NCBI RefSeq assembly: GCF_900187605.1
Contig: NZ_FYEA01000009.1
Location: 269,665 to 333,664, forward strand
DNA from: Pseudomonas sp. Irchel 3H7
GTDB taxonomy: Bacteria > Pseudomonadota > Gammaproteobacteria > Pseudomonadales > Pseudomonadaceae
DNA length: 64,000 nucleotides
Direction of reading: 5' to 3'
Part shown: piece by piece, positions 25,351-34,235 of the stretch
How the letters are laid out: every line of letters begins with the position of its first letter
Position numbering within the stretch: the stretch's first letter is position 1
Translations under genes and position numbers: made by a program
The notes under the pieces: generated by a model
What the model was told of the DNA's origin: nothing
Seen by the model: the letters and a program-made list of their open reading frames with translations, nothing else
The model's database searches: none

Positions 25351-26052
25351 ATGGATGATGAGTGTTTAGTTTTGATTGTCGGGGCTTGTGTGGTGATTAT
25401 TCCCGATGGTGAACGGCTGGAAGTTTATAGCGATCTGGTCAATTCGATTTTGCTGGCGCAACTGGTTGCCAATAAGAAACGTGAAAAATCCCTGTCCCCG
25501 GATTGGTACGGCACGTACGTGAGTGTCCTTGATGATTTCTGGTTGCGCCATCAGAAGTCGAAGCAGACATGGCAGGTCAGCAATCCCGGAAGTCAGTCCG
25601 CGCTGGAGTTTTTCAATACAGCGTTAAGCAATGATGCCATGTCTGAAACCCGAATAATGGGTGTTGTTCTGCAGCGAATGGCACAAATACCGGGCGACGA
25701 ACTCGCCATCCAGCGATTGCGCAGTTTCATGAAAATATCGGCTACGGCCGAGTCGGACAGCATGCCGCCGCCGTTGGCGAAGGTACATCTACTGGTAATT
25801 GTCGCGAATGCTGCCGATTCGATAGCAAGCGCGTTTGTTGAGTTCGAGGCGTCACTCGAGTTAAGCCAAAATCCATTTCAACAGTTGTATCAGTGCGAAG
25901 AGGTTCAAGGCTTGGTCCATGTGCATCACGCCCGGGCAAGTCTGTCGGAAATTCGCTACAGCGGCGCGCGTGAGGCGATTGCCAGGAAAGTCAGGGACAA
26001 ACTTGCGGACAGCGTGGCAGTGCTGAATCTGCCCAAGGAGATTACGGCATGA
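25351..26052 (+). CDS. Unknown protein, second of three tandem paralogues
   Basis: A 233-residue protein with a good ribosome site (GGAGG six bases before the ATG). Family unknown. It aligns by eye to its neighbours: LIVGACVVIIPDG (residues 8-20) with AAVVG..VVAF, LLAQLVANKKR with FATLVANKKF, and DWYGTYVSVLDDFWL with DWFEYYRNVLKFVGW. The C-terminal part (LVHVHHARASLSEIRYSGAR, then EAIARKVRDKLADSV) matches the position of the final beta/helix segment of the other two. No signal or membrane helix is evident. It is coupled to the third paralogue by an ATGA overlap. Confidence 0.78.
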   Translation: MDDECLVLIVGACVVIIPDGERLEVYSDLVNSILLAQLVANKKREKSLSPDWYGTYVSVLDDFWLRHQKSKQTWQVSNPGSQSALEFFNTALSNDAMSETRIMGVVLQRMAQIPGDELAIQRLRSFMKISATAESDSMPPPLAKVHLLVIVANAADSIASAFVEFEASLELSQNPFQQLYQCEEVQGLVHVHHARASLSEIRYSGAREAIARKVRDKLADSVAVLNLPKEITA

Positions 26053-26690
26053 AGGACTTGATTACACCGCAGGCTGCGGTGGTGGGCGGCAGTGTCGTGG
26101 CGTTTGCCGGTGGCCTGCCTGCGACCCATCGAGACGACATCTACATGAGCACAGCCTATGCGCAAAGAGCAACACGCGCGGCGTTCGAGGACGGACTATC
26201 GGGGGACTGGTTCGAGTACTACAGGAATGTCCTGAAATTTGTCGGATGGGACGTGCCGAAACCGCAAACCTTGACGCCGTCGCGCAATAATCTGATGGCC
26301 GGTCAGGCAACGCAGCGTATCGCGGCGGTATTGGGTGAGCAGTTCTGCGAACCTATGCGGCGTGCGCTGCAGGTGATGGAGCGTGACGCATTGGCACTCA
26401 GGCTGTTCGAGTCCACGAGCCTGCGTGCCAATGTCGGATATTTTCAAATGATCCCCTGCGTGATGAGTGGCCCGAACAAAGTGGAAATGGGCATCTATCA
26501 CCGCCAGTTCCAGATCGAGAGAGAGGCCAGCGGGTTTTTGTTCAGCGAGGATGAAACACTCATCCACAACAGCGTTGAACAAATTGCTGCCATTACATTC
26601 AACACGCTGCATTACGCACAGTTTCGCGAAAAGGTGAAAAACTCCGTCATCACCGGCTCACTCAAATACCTTGATGGCCTGGAGATCTGA
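26049..26690 (+). CDS. Unknown protein, third of three tandem paralogues
   Basis: A 213-residue protein starting inside the stop of the previous gene. Residues 9-23 (AAVVGGSVVAFAGGL) and 53-67 (DWFEYYRNVLKFVGW) are the clearest family blocks. The middle is helical with ATQRIAAVLGEQFCEPMRRA. The C-terminus (KVEMGIYHRQFQIEREASGF) again suggests strands followed by a helix. Soluble by appearance. Function unknown; the trio lies just beyond the giant toxin gene and marC, so immunity, accessory or effector roles are possible but unproven. Confidence 0.78.
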   Translation: MKDLITPQAAVVGGSVVAFAGGLPATHRDDIYMSTAYAQRATRAAFEDGLSGDWFEYYRNVLKFVGWDVPKPQTLTPSRNNLMAGQATQRIAAVLGEQFCEPMRRALQVMERDALALRLFESTSLRANVGYFQMIPCVMSGPNKVEMGIYHRQFQIEREASGFLFSEDETLIHNSVEQIAAITFNTLHYAQFREKVKNSVITGSLKYLDGLEI

Positions 26691-26712
26691 TCGAATAACA
26701 ATACGATCCTGC

Positions 26713-29487
26713 TCAGAAGGTCGACGCCGTCCGATTCTGCTGATCTCGCTGGGCAACCCAGTGCTCGATCAGCTCGCGCAATTGCGACAACTCGACCGGC
26801 TTGGACATGTGCCCATCCATCCCGGCCTGACGCGCGCGCTCCTTGTGTTCGGCGAGAATGTGCGCCGTCAATGCCACGATCGGCGTGCGGATGCGTTGGT
26901 TGCTGACTTCCCACGCGCGCAGTTGCTGGGTCGCCGAGAAGCCATCGAGAATCGGCATTTCGCAGTCCATCAGCACCAGGTCGTAACGCTGGGCTTTCAT
27001 CGCTTGCAGGGCTTCTTCGCCGTTGGCGGCGGTGTCCGGTTGCAGGTTGAGCTTGCCGAGCATGCCGCGAATCACTTTGGTCGAAATCGTATTGTCTTCG
27101 GCAACGAGGATGCGGAAGTCGCTCGGCACTTTGGCAGCCGTGGCTGGGGTGACCACTTGCGGCTGGAACACCACTTGGCCTTTGTTGCGCTGGTTGAGTT
27201 CGTCGGCCAGCGTAGTCTTGAGGGTGTAGCCGGCCACCGGTTTGGCGAGGATGCGTTTGATCCCCGAGTTGCGCGCGATGATCTTGCTCGGCGCATTGCT
27301 GATGCCGGTGAGCATGATCAGCAGAATGTCGTGGTTCAGGCTCGGGTCTTCCTTGATCTTGGCCGCGAGCTGCATGCCGGTCATGCCTGGCATGTTCTGA
27401 TCGAGCAACACCACATCAAAGTAATCGCGCAGGTGCGCCTTGGTGCGCAACAGGGCCAACGCTTCCTTGCCGGAAGGCACGGCGCTGACATTCAGCCCCC
27501 ACGCGCTGCATTGCTGCACCAGCACTTTGCGACAGGTGTCGTTGTCGTCGACCACCAACACTCGTGCGCCTTGCAATGGGCTGTCGAGATCGGAGGTCGG
27601 GTGTTCGAGGCGATCCGGATCCAGCGGCAGGGTCAACCATAAGGTGCTGCCCTGATTGGCGCCGCTCTTGATGCCGAATTCGCCCTGCATCAAACGAATC
27701 AGTTGCCGCGCGATGACCAGACCGAGATTGCCGCCCAAGCGATTCGCCGAGAGGAAGTGCTTGCTGTGCAGTTCGGCGTGCATCAGCGCGTCGCGTTCTT
27801 CCTGATCCATCGGTTGGCCGCTGTCCTGCACAGCGATGCGCAGGCGTGGCTTGCTGCTGCGTTCGTCGAGCGCGACGACGATCAGCACTTCACCTTCATC
27901 GGTTTTCTTCAGAGCGTTTTCCAGCAGGCTCAGCAGCGTCTGACGCAGACGTGTCGGGTCACCGCTGATCACTCGCGGCACTTGCGGCTGGATGAAGCTG
28001 ATCAGTTCGACGTTCTGCTGTTCGGCCTTGGCGCGGTAAATGCTCAGGCAGTCATCGATCAAGGCATTAAGGTCGAACTGCACGTCGTCCAGTTCGATCT
28101 GCCCGGATTCAAGCTTGGAAATGTCGAGGATCTCGTTGATCAACGTCAGCAGTTCGTTGCCGGCGCTGTGGATGGTCTGCACGTAATCGCGTTGCTTGAC
28201 CGACAGTGGCGTGCCCAGCAGCAGTTCAGTCATGCCGAGCACGCCGTTCATCGGCGTGCGGATTTCGTGGCTGATCTTGGCGAGGAATTCGGCTTTGGCG
28301 TTGATCTCGGCATTGCTTGCGGCGAGGTCGCGGCTGACGCTGAAACGGCTTTCGGTGATGCTGCGCTGACGCTCACCGAGGGCGATGCTCATCAGCAGGC
28401 CGCTGATGCAGATGAATGCCATCAGGGTCATGATCAAGCCTTGCGGCGAGACCAATGTCAGCCCCAGCAAGGCCGGAAGAATGATCAGCGTGCCGATGTT
28501 GAACACCACCATCGCCGCGACGAACAAACGCGCCGGGCGGTAACCCTTCTGCCAGTGATAGAACGCGACGAACAACATGCTCAGGCCGGCCAGCGCCACC
28601 AGTGCATAAGTGATGATGTTCAGCGGCAGGGTGTTGACGAACAGCAGCAACAGGCTGCAGGTCACGATAAACAGAATGTCGCCCAGCAACAGTTTGTTCA
28701 GCGGATGCGGGCCGAGCGGGGCGAAGAAGCGATAGGCGAACATCAGCCCGGCCGGCGCCGTCAGCAGCAACGCCAGATAGGCGCCCGGCGTCTGCACCGC
28801 ATGCCAGTTCGGCAGCCAGGGACCGGCGAGGTTGAGCAGCAGCAACAGGCTCAGGCCCAGCAGGCCTTCGCAGACCGCCAGCCATAAGCTGCTGCGCGAG
28901 CGGGAATAGGCGTAGCGCACCAGATTGTGCAACAGCAGCATGCCGAGGCAGCCGAACAGTAAACCGAAGACCAGCGTCTGATTGTGATTGGCCGCGCTCA
29001 TCACCGCCGATTGCAGGGTGACGTGCGGGCGCAACTGATGGTCGGACACCAGGCGCAGATACACGTCGAGGGGTTTGTCGCTCTGCGGCAACGGCAACAT
29101 GAAGTCGCTGCTCGGCAACGGCCGTTCGGCCTGCGGCTGGTCGGTGCCGGTGTTGCGTTGCTCGATCAGCTTGTCGCCGTCGAGTACGTAGAGATTGAGC
29201 TGTGACAGGTCGGGGGCAAAGATGCGCAGCACTTGCTCGTGCTTGCCCGGTGCCAGCCTGAAACGCAGCCACAAGGCGCCATCGGGTTCGGACGCGGTGA
29301 GGCGGTCAAGGTCGATGGGGCTGAATTGATTGGTGTAGCGAGCGGAGCGGATATCACTCAGTTGCAGATTGCCTTGATCGTCGAGCAATACCGACCAGCC
29401 ACTGCCTTGCGCGGCCTGGGCCGGAAGCATGCAGAGCAAGGTCAGCAACGTGACGGTGAAGCTTATGGCAATCCTGAGCCAGCGCAC
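26713..29487 (-). CDS. retS: Hybrid sensor kinase RetS
   Basis: A 924-residue hybrid kinase with the RetS layout. A signal peptide (ending PAQA) precedes a periplasmic 7TMR-DISM sensory domain (to about residue 170). Seven membrane helices follow (about 175-380), then a HisKA domain with ISHEIRTPMNG (His407) and a degenerate ATPase domain. Two receiver domains complete it, with Asp696 (VVLLDQNMPG) and Asp841 (LVLMDCEMPI). In P. aeruginosa RetS blocks GacS and so lowers RsmY/RsmZ, favouring acute-virulence genes over biofilm and T6SS. The neighbourhood (purD, purH, fis, dusB) matches P. aeruginosa retS. It lies 99 bases after purD. Confidence 0.92.
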   Translation of the reverse strand: MRWLRIAISFTVTLLTLLCMLPAQAAQGSGWSVLLDDQGNLQLSDIRSARYTNQFSPIDLDRLTASEPDGALWLRFRLAPGKHEQVLRIFAPDLSQLNLYVLDGDKLIEQRNTGTDQPQAERPLPSSDFMLPLPQSDKPLDVYLRLVSDHQLRPHVTLQSAVMSAANHNQTLVFGLLFGCLGMLLLHNLVRYAYSRSRSSLWLAVCEGLLGLSLLLLLNLAGPWLPNWHAVQTPGAYLALLLTAPAGLMFAYRFFAPLGPHPLNKLLLGDILFIVTCSLLLLFVNTLPLNIITYALVALAGLSMLFVAFYHWQKGYRPARLFVAAMVVFNIGTLIILPALLGLTLVSPQGLIMTLMAFICISGLLMSIALGERQRSITESRFSVSRDLAASNAEINAKAEFLAKISHEIRTPMNGVLGMTELLLGTPLSVKQRDYVQTIHSAGNELLTLINEILDISKLESGQIELDDVQFDLNALIDDCLSIYRAKAEQQNVELISFIQPQVPRVISGDPTRLRQTLLSLLENALKKTDEGEVLIVVALDERSSKPRLRIAVQDSGQPMDQEERDALMHAELHSKHFLSANRLGGNLGLVIARQLIRLMQGEFGIKSGANQGSTLWLTLPLDPDRLEHPTSDLDSPLQGARVLVVDDNDTCRKVLVQQCSAWGLNVSAVPSGKEALALLRTKAHLRDYFDVVLLDQNMPGMTGMQLAAKIKEDPSLNHDILLIMLTGISNAPSKIIARNSGIKRILAKPVAGYTLKTTLADELNQRNKGQVVFQPQVVTPATAAKVPSDFRILVAEDNTISTKVIRGMLGKLNLQPDTAANGEEALQAMKAQRYDLVLMDCEMPILDGFSATQQLRAWEVSNQRIRTPIVALTAHILAEHKERARQAGMDGHMSKPVELSQLRELIEHWVAQRDQQNRTASTF

Positions 29488-29545
29488 GGCGAAATCCCTT
29501 CGTAGGTTGATGCCAGAATATAACGATGCGCGGCGGCGGAACAGC

Positions 29546-29572
29546 CCGGCGAGGAACGGTATCCCTCGCCGG
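29546..29572. terminator. Hairpin between purD and retS
   Basis: CCGGCGAGG (29546-29554) and CCTCGCCGG (29564-29572) pair perfectly around nine bases. It sits between the purD stop and the retS start. There is no T run, so it may only attenuate transcription into retS or stabilise purD mRNA. Confidence 0.5.
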
Positions 29573-29586
29573 ACTTGATCGACAGC

Positions 29587-30882
29587 TTATTCCTGGGTTT
29601 CGCCACGTTCACGGGCAATGGCGCGGTAGCCAATGTCCTTGCGGTAGAAGCAGCCTTCCCAGTCGATGGCGGCCGCGAGCTTGTAGGCTTGCTGCTGCGC
29701 TTCACCGACGCTGGCGCCCATTGCGGTGGCGCAGAGCACGCGACCGCCGGCAGTGACGACGTTGCCGTCTTTCAGTGCCGTGCCGGCGTGGAAGACTTTG
29801 CCTTCCAGCTTCGCCGCAGCATCGAGACCGTTGATCGCTGCGCCCTTGGCGTGGTCGCCCGGGTAGCCGCCAGCGGCCAGCACGATGCCGACGCTCGGGC
29901 GTGGATCCCATTGGGCTTCGACCTTGTCCAGCGCTTGCGCCAGCGCCGCTTCAACCAGCAGCACCAGGCTCGACTGCAGACGCAGCATCACCGGTTGGGT
30001 TTCCGGATCGCCGAAGCGGCAGTTGAACTCGATGACTTTCGGGTTGCCGGCTTTGTCGATCATCAGACCGGCGTAGAGGAAGCCAGTGTAGACGTTGCCT
30101 TCCTCAGCCATGCCGCGCACGGTCGGCCAGATCACCAGATCCATCACGCGCTTGTGCACGTCGGCGGTGACCACCGGGGCAGGGGAGTAGGCACCCATGC
30201 CGCCAGTGTTCGGGCCGCTGTCGCCGTCGCCAACACGTTTGTGGTCCTGGCTGGTGGCCATCGGCAAAACGTTTTTGCCGTCGACCATGACGATGAACGA
30301 AGCTTCTTCGCCGTCGAGGAATTCTTCGATGACCACGCGCGAACCAGCGTCACCAAAAGCGTTGCCGGCGAGCATGTCACGCACGGCGTCTTCGGCTTCA
30401 GCCAGGGTCATGGCGACGATCACGCCTTTACCGGCGGCCAGGCCATCGGCCTTGATCACGATCGGTGCGCCTTTTTCACGCAGATAAGCCAGGGCTGGCT
30501 CGATCTCGGTGAAGTTCTGGTAGTCGGCAGTCGGGATCTTGTGACGGGCGAGGAAATCCTTGGTGAAGGCTTTCGAACCTTCCAGTTGCGCAGCGCCGGC
30601 GGTCGGACCGAAGCAGTCCAGGCCACGGGAGCGGAACAGGTCAACGACGCCAGCCACCAGCGGCACTTCCGGGCCGACGATGGTCAGGGCAACGTTTTTC
30701 TCGGCGAAGTCGGCCAGTTGCTCAAGGGCCAGCACGTCGATGGCGACGTTTTCGCACTTGGCTTCAATGGCGGTGCCAGCGTTGCCCGGAGCGACAAAAA
30801 CCTTCTGCACGCGCGGATCCTGAGCCACTTTCCAGGCCAGGGCGTGTTCACGGCCACCGCTGCCAATGATCAAAACATTCAT
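29587..30882 (-). CDS. purD: Phosphoribosylamine-glycine ligase PurD
   Basis: ATP-dependent ligase making glycinamide ribonucleotide, step two of purine synthesis. It is 431 residues, standard length. The N-terminus MNVLIIGSGGREHALAWKV, ATP-grasp pieces IVIKADGLAAGKGVIVAMT and VVIEEFLDGEEASFIVMVD, and NCRFGDPETQPVMLRLQSSL are all diagnostic. It lies after purH on the same strand, with a 149-base gap containing a palindromic repeat cluster. Confidence 0.98.
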   Translation of the reverse strand: MNVLIIGSGGREHALAWKVAQDPRVQKVFVAPGNAGTAIEAKCENVAIDVLALEQLADFAEKNVALTIVGPEVPLVAGVVDLFRSRGLDCFGPTAGAAQLEGSKAFTKDFLARHKIPTADYQNFTEIEPALAYLREKGAPIVIKADGLAAGKGVIVAMTLAEAEDAVRDMLAGNAFGDAGSRVVIEEFLDGEEASFIVMVDGKNVLPMATSQDHKRVGDGDSGPNTGGMGAYSPAPVVTADVHKRVMDLVIWPTVRGMAEEGNVYTGFLYAGLMIDKAGNPKVIEFNCRFGDPETQPVMLRLQSSLVLLVEAALAQALDKVEAQWDPRPSVGIVLAAGGYPGDHAKGAAINGLDAAAKLEGKVFHAGTALKDGNVVTAGGRVLCATAMGASVGEAQQQAYKLAAAIDWEGCFYRKDIGYRAIARERGETQE

Positions 30883-30919
30883 TTCAAAAACCTCGGATGA
30901 CGCTAATTCTGTGGGGGCT

Positions 30920-31022
30920 GATCGTTCCCACGCTCTGCGTGGGAATGCCTCTACGGACGCTCTGCGTCCGAGGGACGCGGAGCGTCCCGGGCTGCGTGCC
31001 CACGCAGAGCGTGGGTACGATC
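30920..31022. repeat. Multi-palindrome intergenic repeat between purH and purD
   Basis: A 103-base element with outer arms GATCGT / ACGATC enclosing several nested palindromes: CCCACGCTCTGCGTGGG, CGGACGCTCTGCGTCCG, GGGACGCGGAGCGTCCC and a final CCCACGCAGAGCGTGGG. This is a type of dispersed repeat common between Pseudomonas genes. It can form strong RNA structure inside the pur transcript. Confidence 0.85.
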
Positions 31023-31031
31023 AAGCAATAA

Positions 31032-32639
31032 TCAGTGACGGAAGTGGCGCATGCCGGTGAACACCATCGCGATACCGGCTTCGTCAGCAGCAGCAATCAC
31101 TTCAGCATCACGCATCGAGCCACCCGGCTGGATCACCGCAGTGATGCCGACCTTGGCCGCGTTGTCCAGACCGTCACGGAACGGGAAGAACGCGTCCGAT
31201 GCCATCACCGAACCGGCCACTTGCAGACCGGCGTGCTCAGCCTTGATTGCGGCGATACGTGCCGAGTTTACGCGGCTCATCTGGCCTGCGCCGACACCGA
31301 TGGTCTGACGGTTCTTGGCATAGACGATGGCGTTGGACTTAACGTACTTGGCGACTTTCCAGGCGAAGATCAGGTCGTGGATCTCCTGTTCGGTCGGCGC
31401 ACGTTTGGTCACGACTTTCAGGTCATCGGCGCTGATCATGCCGATGTCGCGGCTCTGTACCAGCAGGCCGCCGTTGACGCGCTTGTAGTCCCACGCTGCA
31501 GCGCGGTCAGCCGACCACTCGCCGCAGGCCAGCAGACGTACGTTGGCTTTCGCCGCAACAATGGCGCGGGCTTCTTCGCTGACGCTCGGGGCGATGATCA
31601 CTTCCACGAACTGACGCTCGACGATCGCTTTGGCGGTCTCGGCATCCAGTTCACGGTTGAAGGCAATGATGCCGCCGAACGCAGATTCGGTGTCAGTCGC
31701 GTAAGCCAGTTCGTAGGCCTGACGGATGCCGCCGTCAGCGTCCGGGCTGACTGCCACGCCGCACGGGTTGGCGTGCTTGACGATCACGCAGGCTGGCTTG
31801 ACGAAGCTCTTCACGCATTCCAGCGCGGCGTCGGTGTCGGCCACGTTGTTGTACGACAGCTCTTTGCCTTGCAGTTGGGTCGCGGTGGCGATGCCGACTT
31901 CGGCAGGCTTGGCTTCCACGTAGAACGCCGCGCTCTGGTGCGGGTTCTCGCCGTAGCGCATTTCCTGGGCCTTGATGAACTGGCTGTTGAAGGTGCGCGG
32001 GAATTCGCTGCGGCCTTCAGTGCTCAGGGTTTCAGCGGCCTGGTTCACGGTGCCCATGTAGTTGGCGATCATGCCGTCGTAGGCGGCGGTGTGTTCGAAG
32101 GCCTTGAGCATCAGGTCGAAACGCTGAGCGTAGGTCAAGCCACCGGCCTTGAGGCCTTCGAGCACGCTGGCGTAATCGCTGGCATTTACCACGATTGCTA
32201 CGTCTTTATGGTTTTTCGCTGCCGAACGGACCATGGTCGGGCCGCCGATGTCGATGTTCTCGATGGCGGTCGGCAGGTCGCAGCCTGGCTTGTTGATGGT
32301 GGCTTCGAACGGATAGAGGTTAACGGCAACCAGATCGATCGGCTTGATGCCGTGCTCGCTCATGATTGCATCGTCGATACCGCGACGACCGAGGATGCCG
32401 CCGTGGATTTTCGGGTGCAGGGTTTTCACCCGACCGTCCATCATCTCGGCGAAACCGGTGTAATCCGCGACTTCCACTGCGGCAACACCGTTGTCGCGCA
32501 GCAGCTTGAACGTCCCGCCGGTGGAGAGGATCTCGACGCCCAGGGCTTCAAGCTCCTTGGCGAATTCGAGGATCCCGGTCTTGTCGGAAACGCTGATCAA
32601 GGCGCGGCGGATCGGCAGGCGGGTAGTCTGGTCGGTCAT
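31032..32639 (-). CDS. purH: Bifunctional AICAR transformylase / IMP cyclohydrolase PurH
   Basis: The last two steps of IMP synthesis. From ATG 32639 it is 535 residues. The N-terminal cyclohydrolase part is clear (RRALISVSDKTGILEFAKEL, STGGTFKLL, GRVKTLHPKIHGGIL). The C-terminal transformylase has ELSYNNVADTDAALECVKSF, VIVKHANPCGVAV, and near the end SDAFFPFRDGLDNAAKVGIT. The frame continues a few codons upstream, but MTDQTTRLPIRR is the family-like start. It lies downstream of fis after a terminator. Confidence 0.98.
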   Translation of the reverse strand: MTDQTTRLPIRRALISVSDKTGILEFAKELEALGVEILSTGGTFKLLRDNGVAAVEVADYTGFAEMMDGRVKTLHPKIHGGILGRRGIDDAIMSEHGIKPIDLVAVNLYPFEATINKPGCDLPTAIENIDIGGPTMVRSAAKNHKDVAIVVNASDYASVLEGLKAGGLTYAQRFDLMLKAFEHTAAYDGMIANYMGTVNQAAETLSTEGRSEFPRTFNSQFIKAQEMRYGENPHQSAAFYVEAKPAEVGIATATQLQGKELSYNNVADTDAALECVKSFVKPACVIVKHANPCGVAVSPDADGGIRQAYELAYATDTESAFGGIIAFNRELDAETAKAIVERQFVEVIIAPSVSEEARAIVAAKANVRLLACGEWSADRAAAWDYKRVNGGLLVQSRDIGMISADDLKVVTKRAPTEQEIHDLIFAWKVAKYVKSNAIVYAKNRQTIGVGAGQMSRVNSARIAAIKAEHAGLQVAGSVMASDAFFPFRDGLDNAAKVGITAVIQPGGSMRDAEVIAAADEAGIAMVFTGMRHFRH

Positions 32640-32671
32640 CTCAATTTCCATCAAAAGCAAAGGAAGTCAGC

Positions 32672-32705
32672 AAAAAAGGCGACCGTTTTTTACGCGGGCG
32701 CCTTT
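32672..32705 (-). terminator. Terminator after fis
   Basis: On the minus strand AAAGGCG and CGCCTTT (32699-32705 and 32675-32681) pair, with an extra inner CCG/CGG and a T run after the stem. It lies just beyond the fis stop and before purH. Confidence 0.75.
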
Positions 32706-32722
32706 CTGGTTTGATTGAATGC

Positions 32723-33043
32723 TTACAGCAGATCGTACTGCTTGAGTTTCTTGCGCAGCGTGCCGCGGTTAAGTCCCAGCAGCTCACTGGCCTTGGTCTG
32801 GTTGCCCTTGACGTAGTTCATCACGCTTTCGAGCAGGGGAGCCTCGACTTCGGAGAGCACCAGGTTGTACACATCCGTGACGGACGCGCCCTCAAGGTGG
32901 GCGAAATAATTGTGCAGCGCCTTCTCGACACTCCCGCGAAGGGTCTGGCCTTCTTCGCTCGGGGTATTGAGGTGCTGTTTCAAATTCACGTTGTCGCTCA
33001 CGGGTGCTGTTCCACTCACTAAAGTCTCGGTCATCATCGTCAT
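32723..33043 (-). CDS. fis: DNA-binding protein Fis
   Basis: Nucleoid protein and transcriptional regulator, 106 residues from ATG 33043. The C-terminal two-thirds is the canonical Fis fold: SVEKALHNYFAHLEG, VTDVYNLVLSEVEAPLLESV and the HTH NQTKASELLGLNRGTLRKKL, ending KQYDLL. The ATG overlaps the dusB stop by four bases, the conserved dusB-fis arrangement, so fis is translationally coupled to dusB. Confidence 0.98.
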   Translation of the reverse strand: MTMMTETLVSGTAPVSDNVNLKQHLNTPSEEGQTLRGSVEKALHNYFAHLEGASVTDVYNLVLSEVEAPLLESVMNYVKGNQTKASELLGLNRGTLRKKLKQYDLL

Positions 33044-34050
33044 GCGGCCACCCCTTCTTCGTCCCCTGTCAGGCTCTTGTAATGCTCGGCGAAGAACTCC
33101 CGAACATTGGCGCATTGTGTTTCCGTACCATCCAAACGATTGAAGTGGGCGCGAAACTCCCTGGCGCCCGGCAAGGTTGCGAGATACCAGCCCACATGCT
33201 TGCGCGCAATGCGCACGCCCATCACGTCCCCATAGAAAGCGTGAAGTGCGGCCAGATGCTCCAGCAGTATGTGTTCCACTTCGATCAGCTCCGGCGCCGG
33301 CAATTTCTCGCCGGTACGCAGGAAGTGTTCGATCTCGCGAAAAATCCATGGCCGCCCTTGGGCGGCGCGGCCTACCAACAGGCCATCGGCACCGGTCGCG
33401 TCAAGCACGTAACGGGCCTTCTCCGGCGAATCGATATCGCCATTGGCGAACACCGGGATCGACACGGCCTGCTTGATCGCGGCAATCGTGTCGTACTCGG
33501 CTTCACCCTTGTACAGATCGGCGCGAGTGCGGCCGTGCACTGCCAGCGCGGTGATCCCGGCCTGCTCGGCGATCTTCGCCACGGTCAGGCCGTTCTTGTT
33601 GTCGCGATCCCAGCCGGTGCGGATCTTCAAGGTGACCGGCACATCAACCGCAGCCACAACGGCCTGCAGGATCTCGGTGACCAGTGCTTCGTCTTTCAAC
33701 AACGCGGAACCGGCGGCCTTGTTGCAGACCTTCTTTGCCGGGCAACCCATGTTGATATCAATAATCTGTGCGCCCAGTTCGACGTTGGCCCGCGCTGCGT
33801 CCGCCAGCATCTGTGCATCACCACCGGCGATCTGTACCGAGCGTGGCTCGGGATCGCCCTCGTGGATCATGCGCATGCGCGACTTGCGGGTGTTCCACAG
33901 GCTCATGTCACTGGTGACCATTTCCGAGACTACAAGCCCTGCGCCCAAACGCTTGCACAGCTGACGAAAGGGCTGATCGGTGACGCCCGCCATCGGGGCG
34001 AGAATCAAGCCGTTCTGCAATGTGTATGGGCCGATGCGTACCGCCGACAT
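33040..34050 (-). CDS. dusB: tRNA-dihydrouridine synthase DusB
   Basis: FMN enzyme reducing uridine to dihydrouridine in tRNA D loops. It is 336 residues with the TIM-barrel landmarks APMAGVTDQPFRQLCKR and IDINMGCPAKKVCNKAAGSA; the Cys in KKVCNK is the catalytic proton donor. Later come VTLKIRTGW, ALAVHGRTRADLYKG and VFANGDIDSPEKA, then LLVGRAAQGRPWIF. First of the dusB-fis pair. Confidence 0.97.
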   Translation of the reverse strand: MSAVRIGPYTLQNGLILAPMAGVTDQPFRQLCKRLGAGLVVSEMVTSDMSLWNTRKSRMRMIHEGDPEPRSVQIAGGDAQMLADAARANVELGAQIIDINMGCPAKKVCNKAAGSALLKDEALVTEILQAVVAAVDVPVTLKIRTGWDRDNKNGLTVAKIAEQAGITALAVHGRTRADLYKGEAEYDTIAAIKQAVSIPVFANGDIDSPEKARYVLDATGADGLLVGRAAQGRPWIFREIEHFLRTGEKLPAPELIEVEHILLEHLAALHAFYGDVMGVRIARKHVGWYLATLPGAREFRAHFNRLDGTETQCANVREFFAEHYKSLTGDEEGVAA

Positions 34051-34235
34051 AGGACTTCCCTGAGGTGGGGCCGGATCATGAGAGTTCGAAAAAGGGTTGG
34101 CATGATACCCGCTCTCGATGACTGGATAAAGGCTGAATTGAACAAAATCTGAACAGTTATTCTGTTATCGCCGCCGGTTTGGTCGTGGCTGGCAAAGTCA
34201 GAAAACCGCCGTCAATTCGAAAGCCATGCAGGGAT

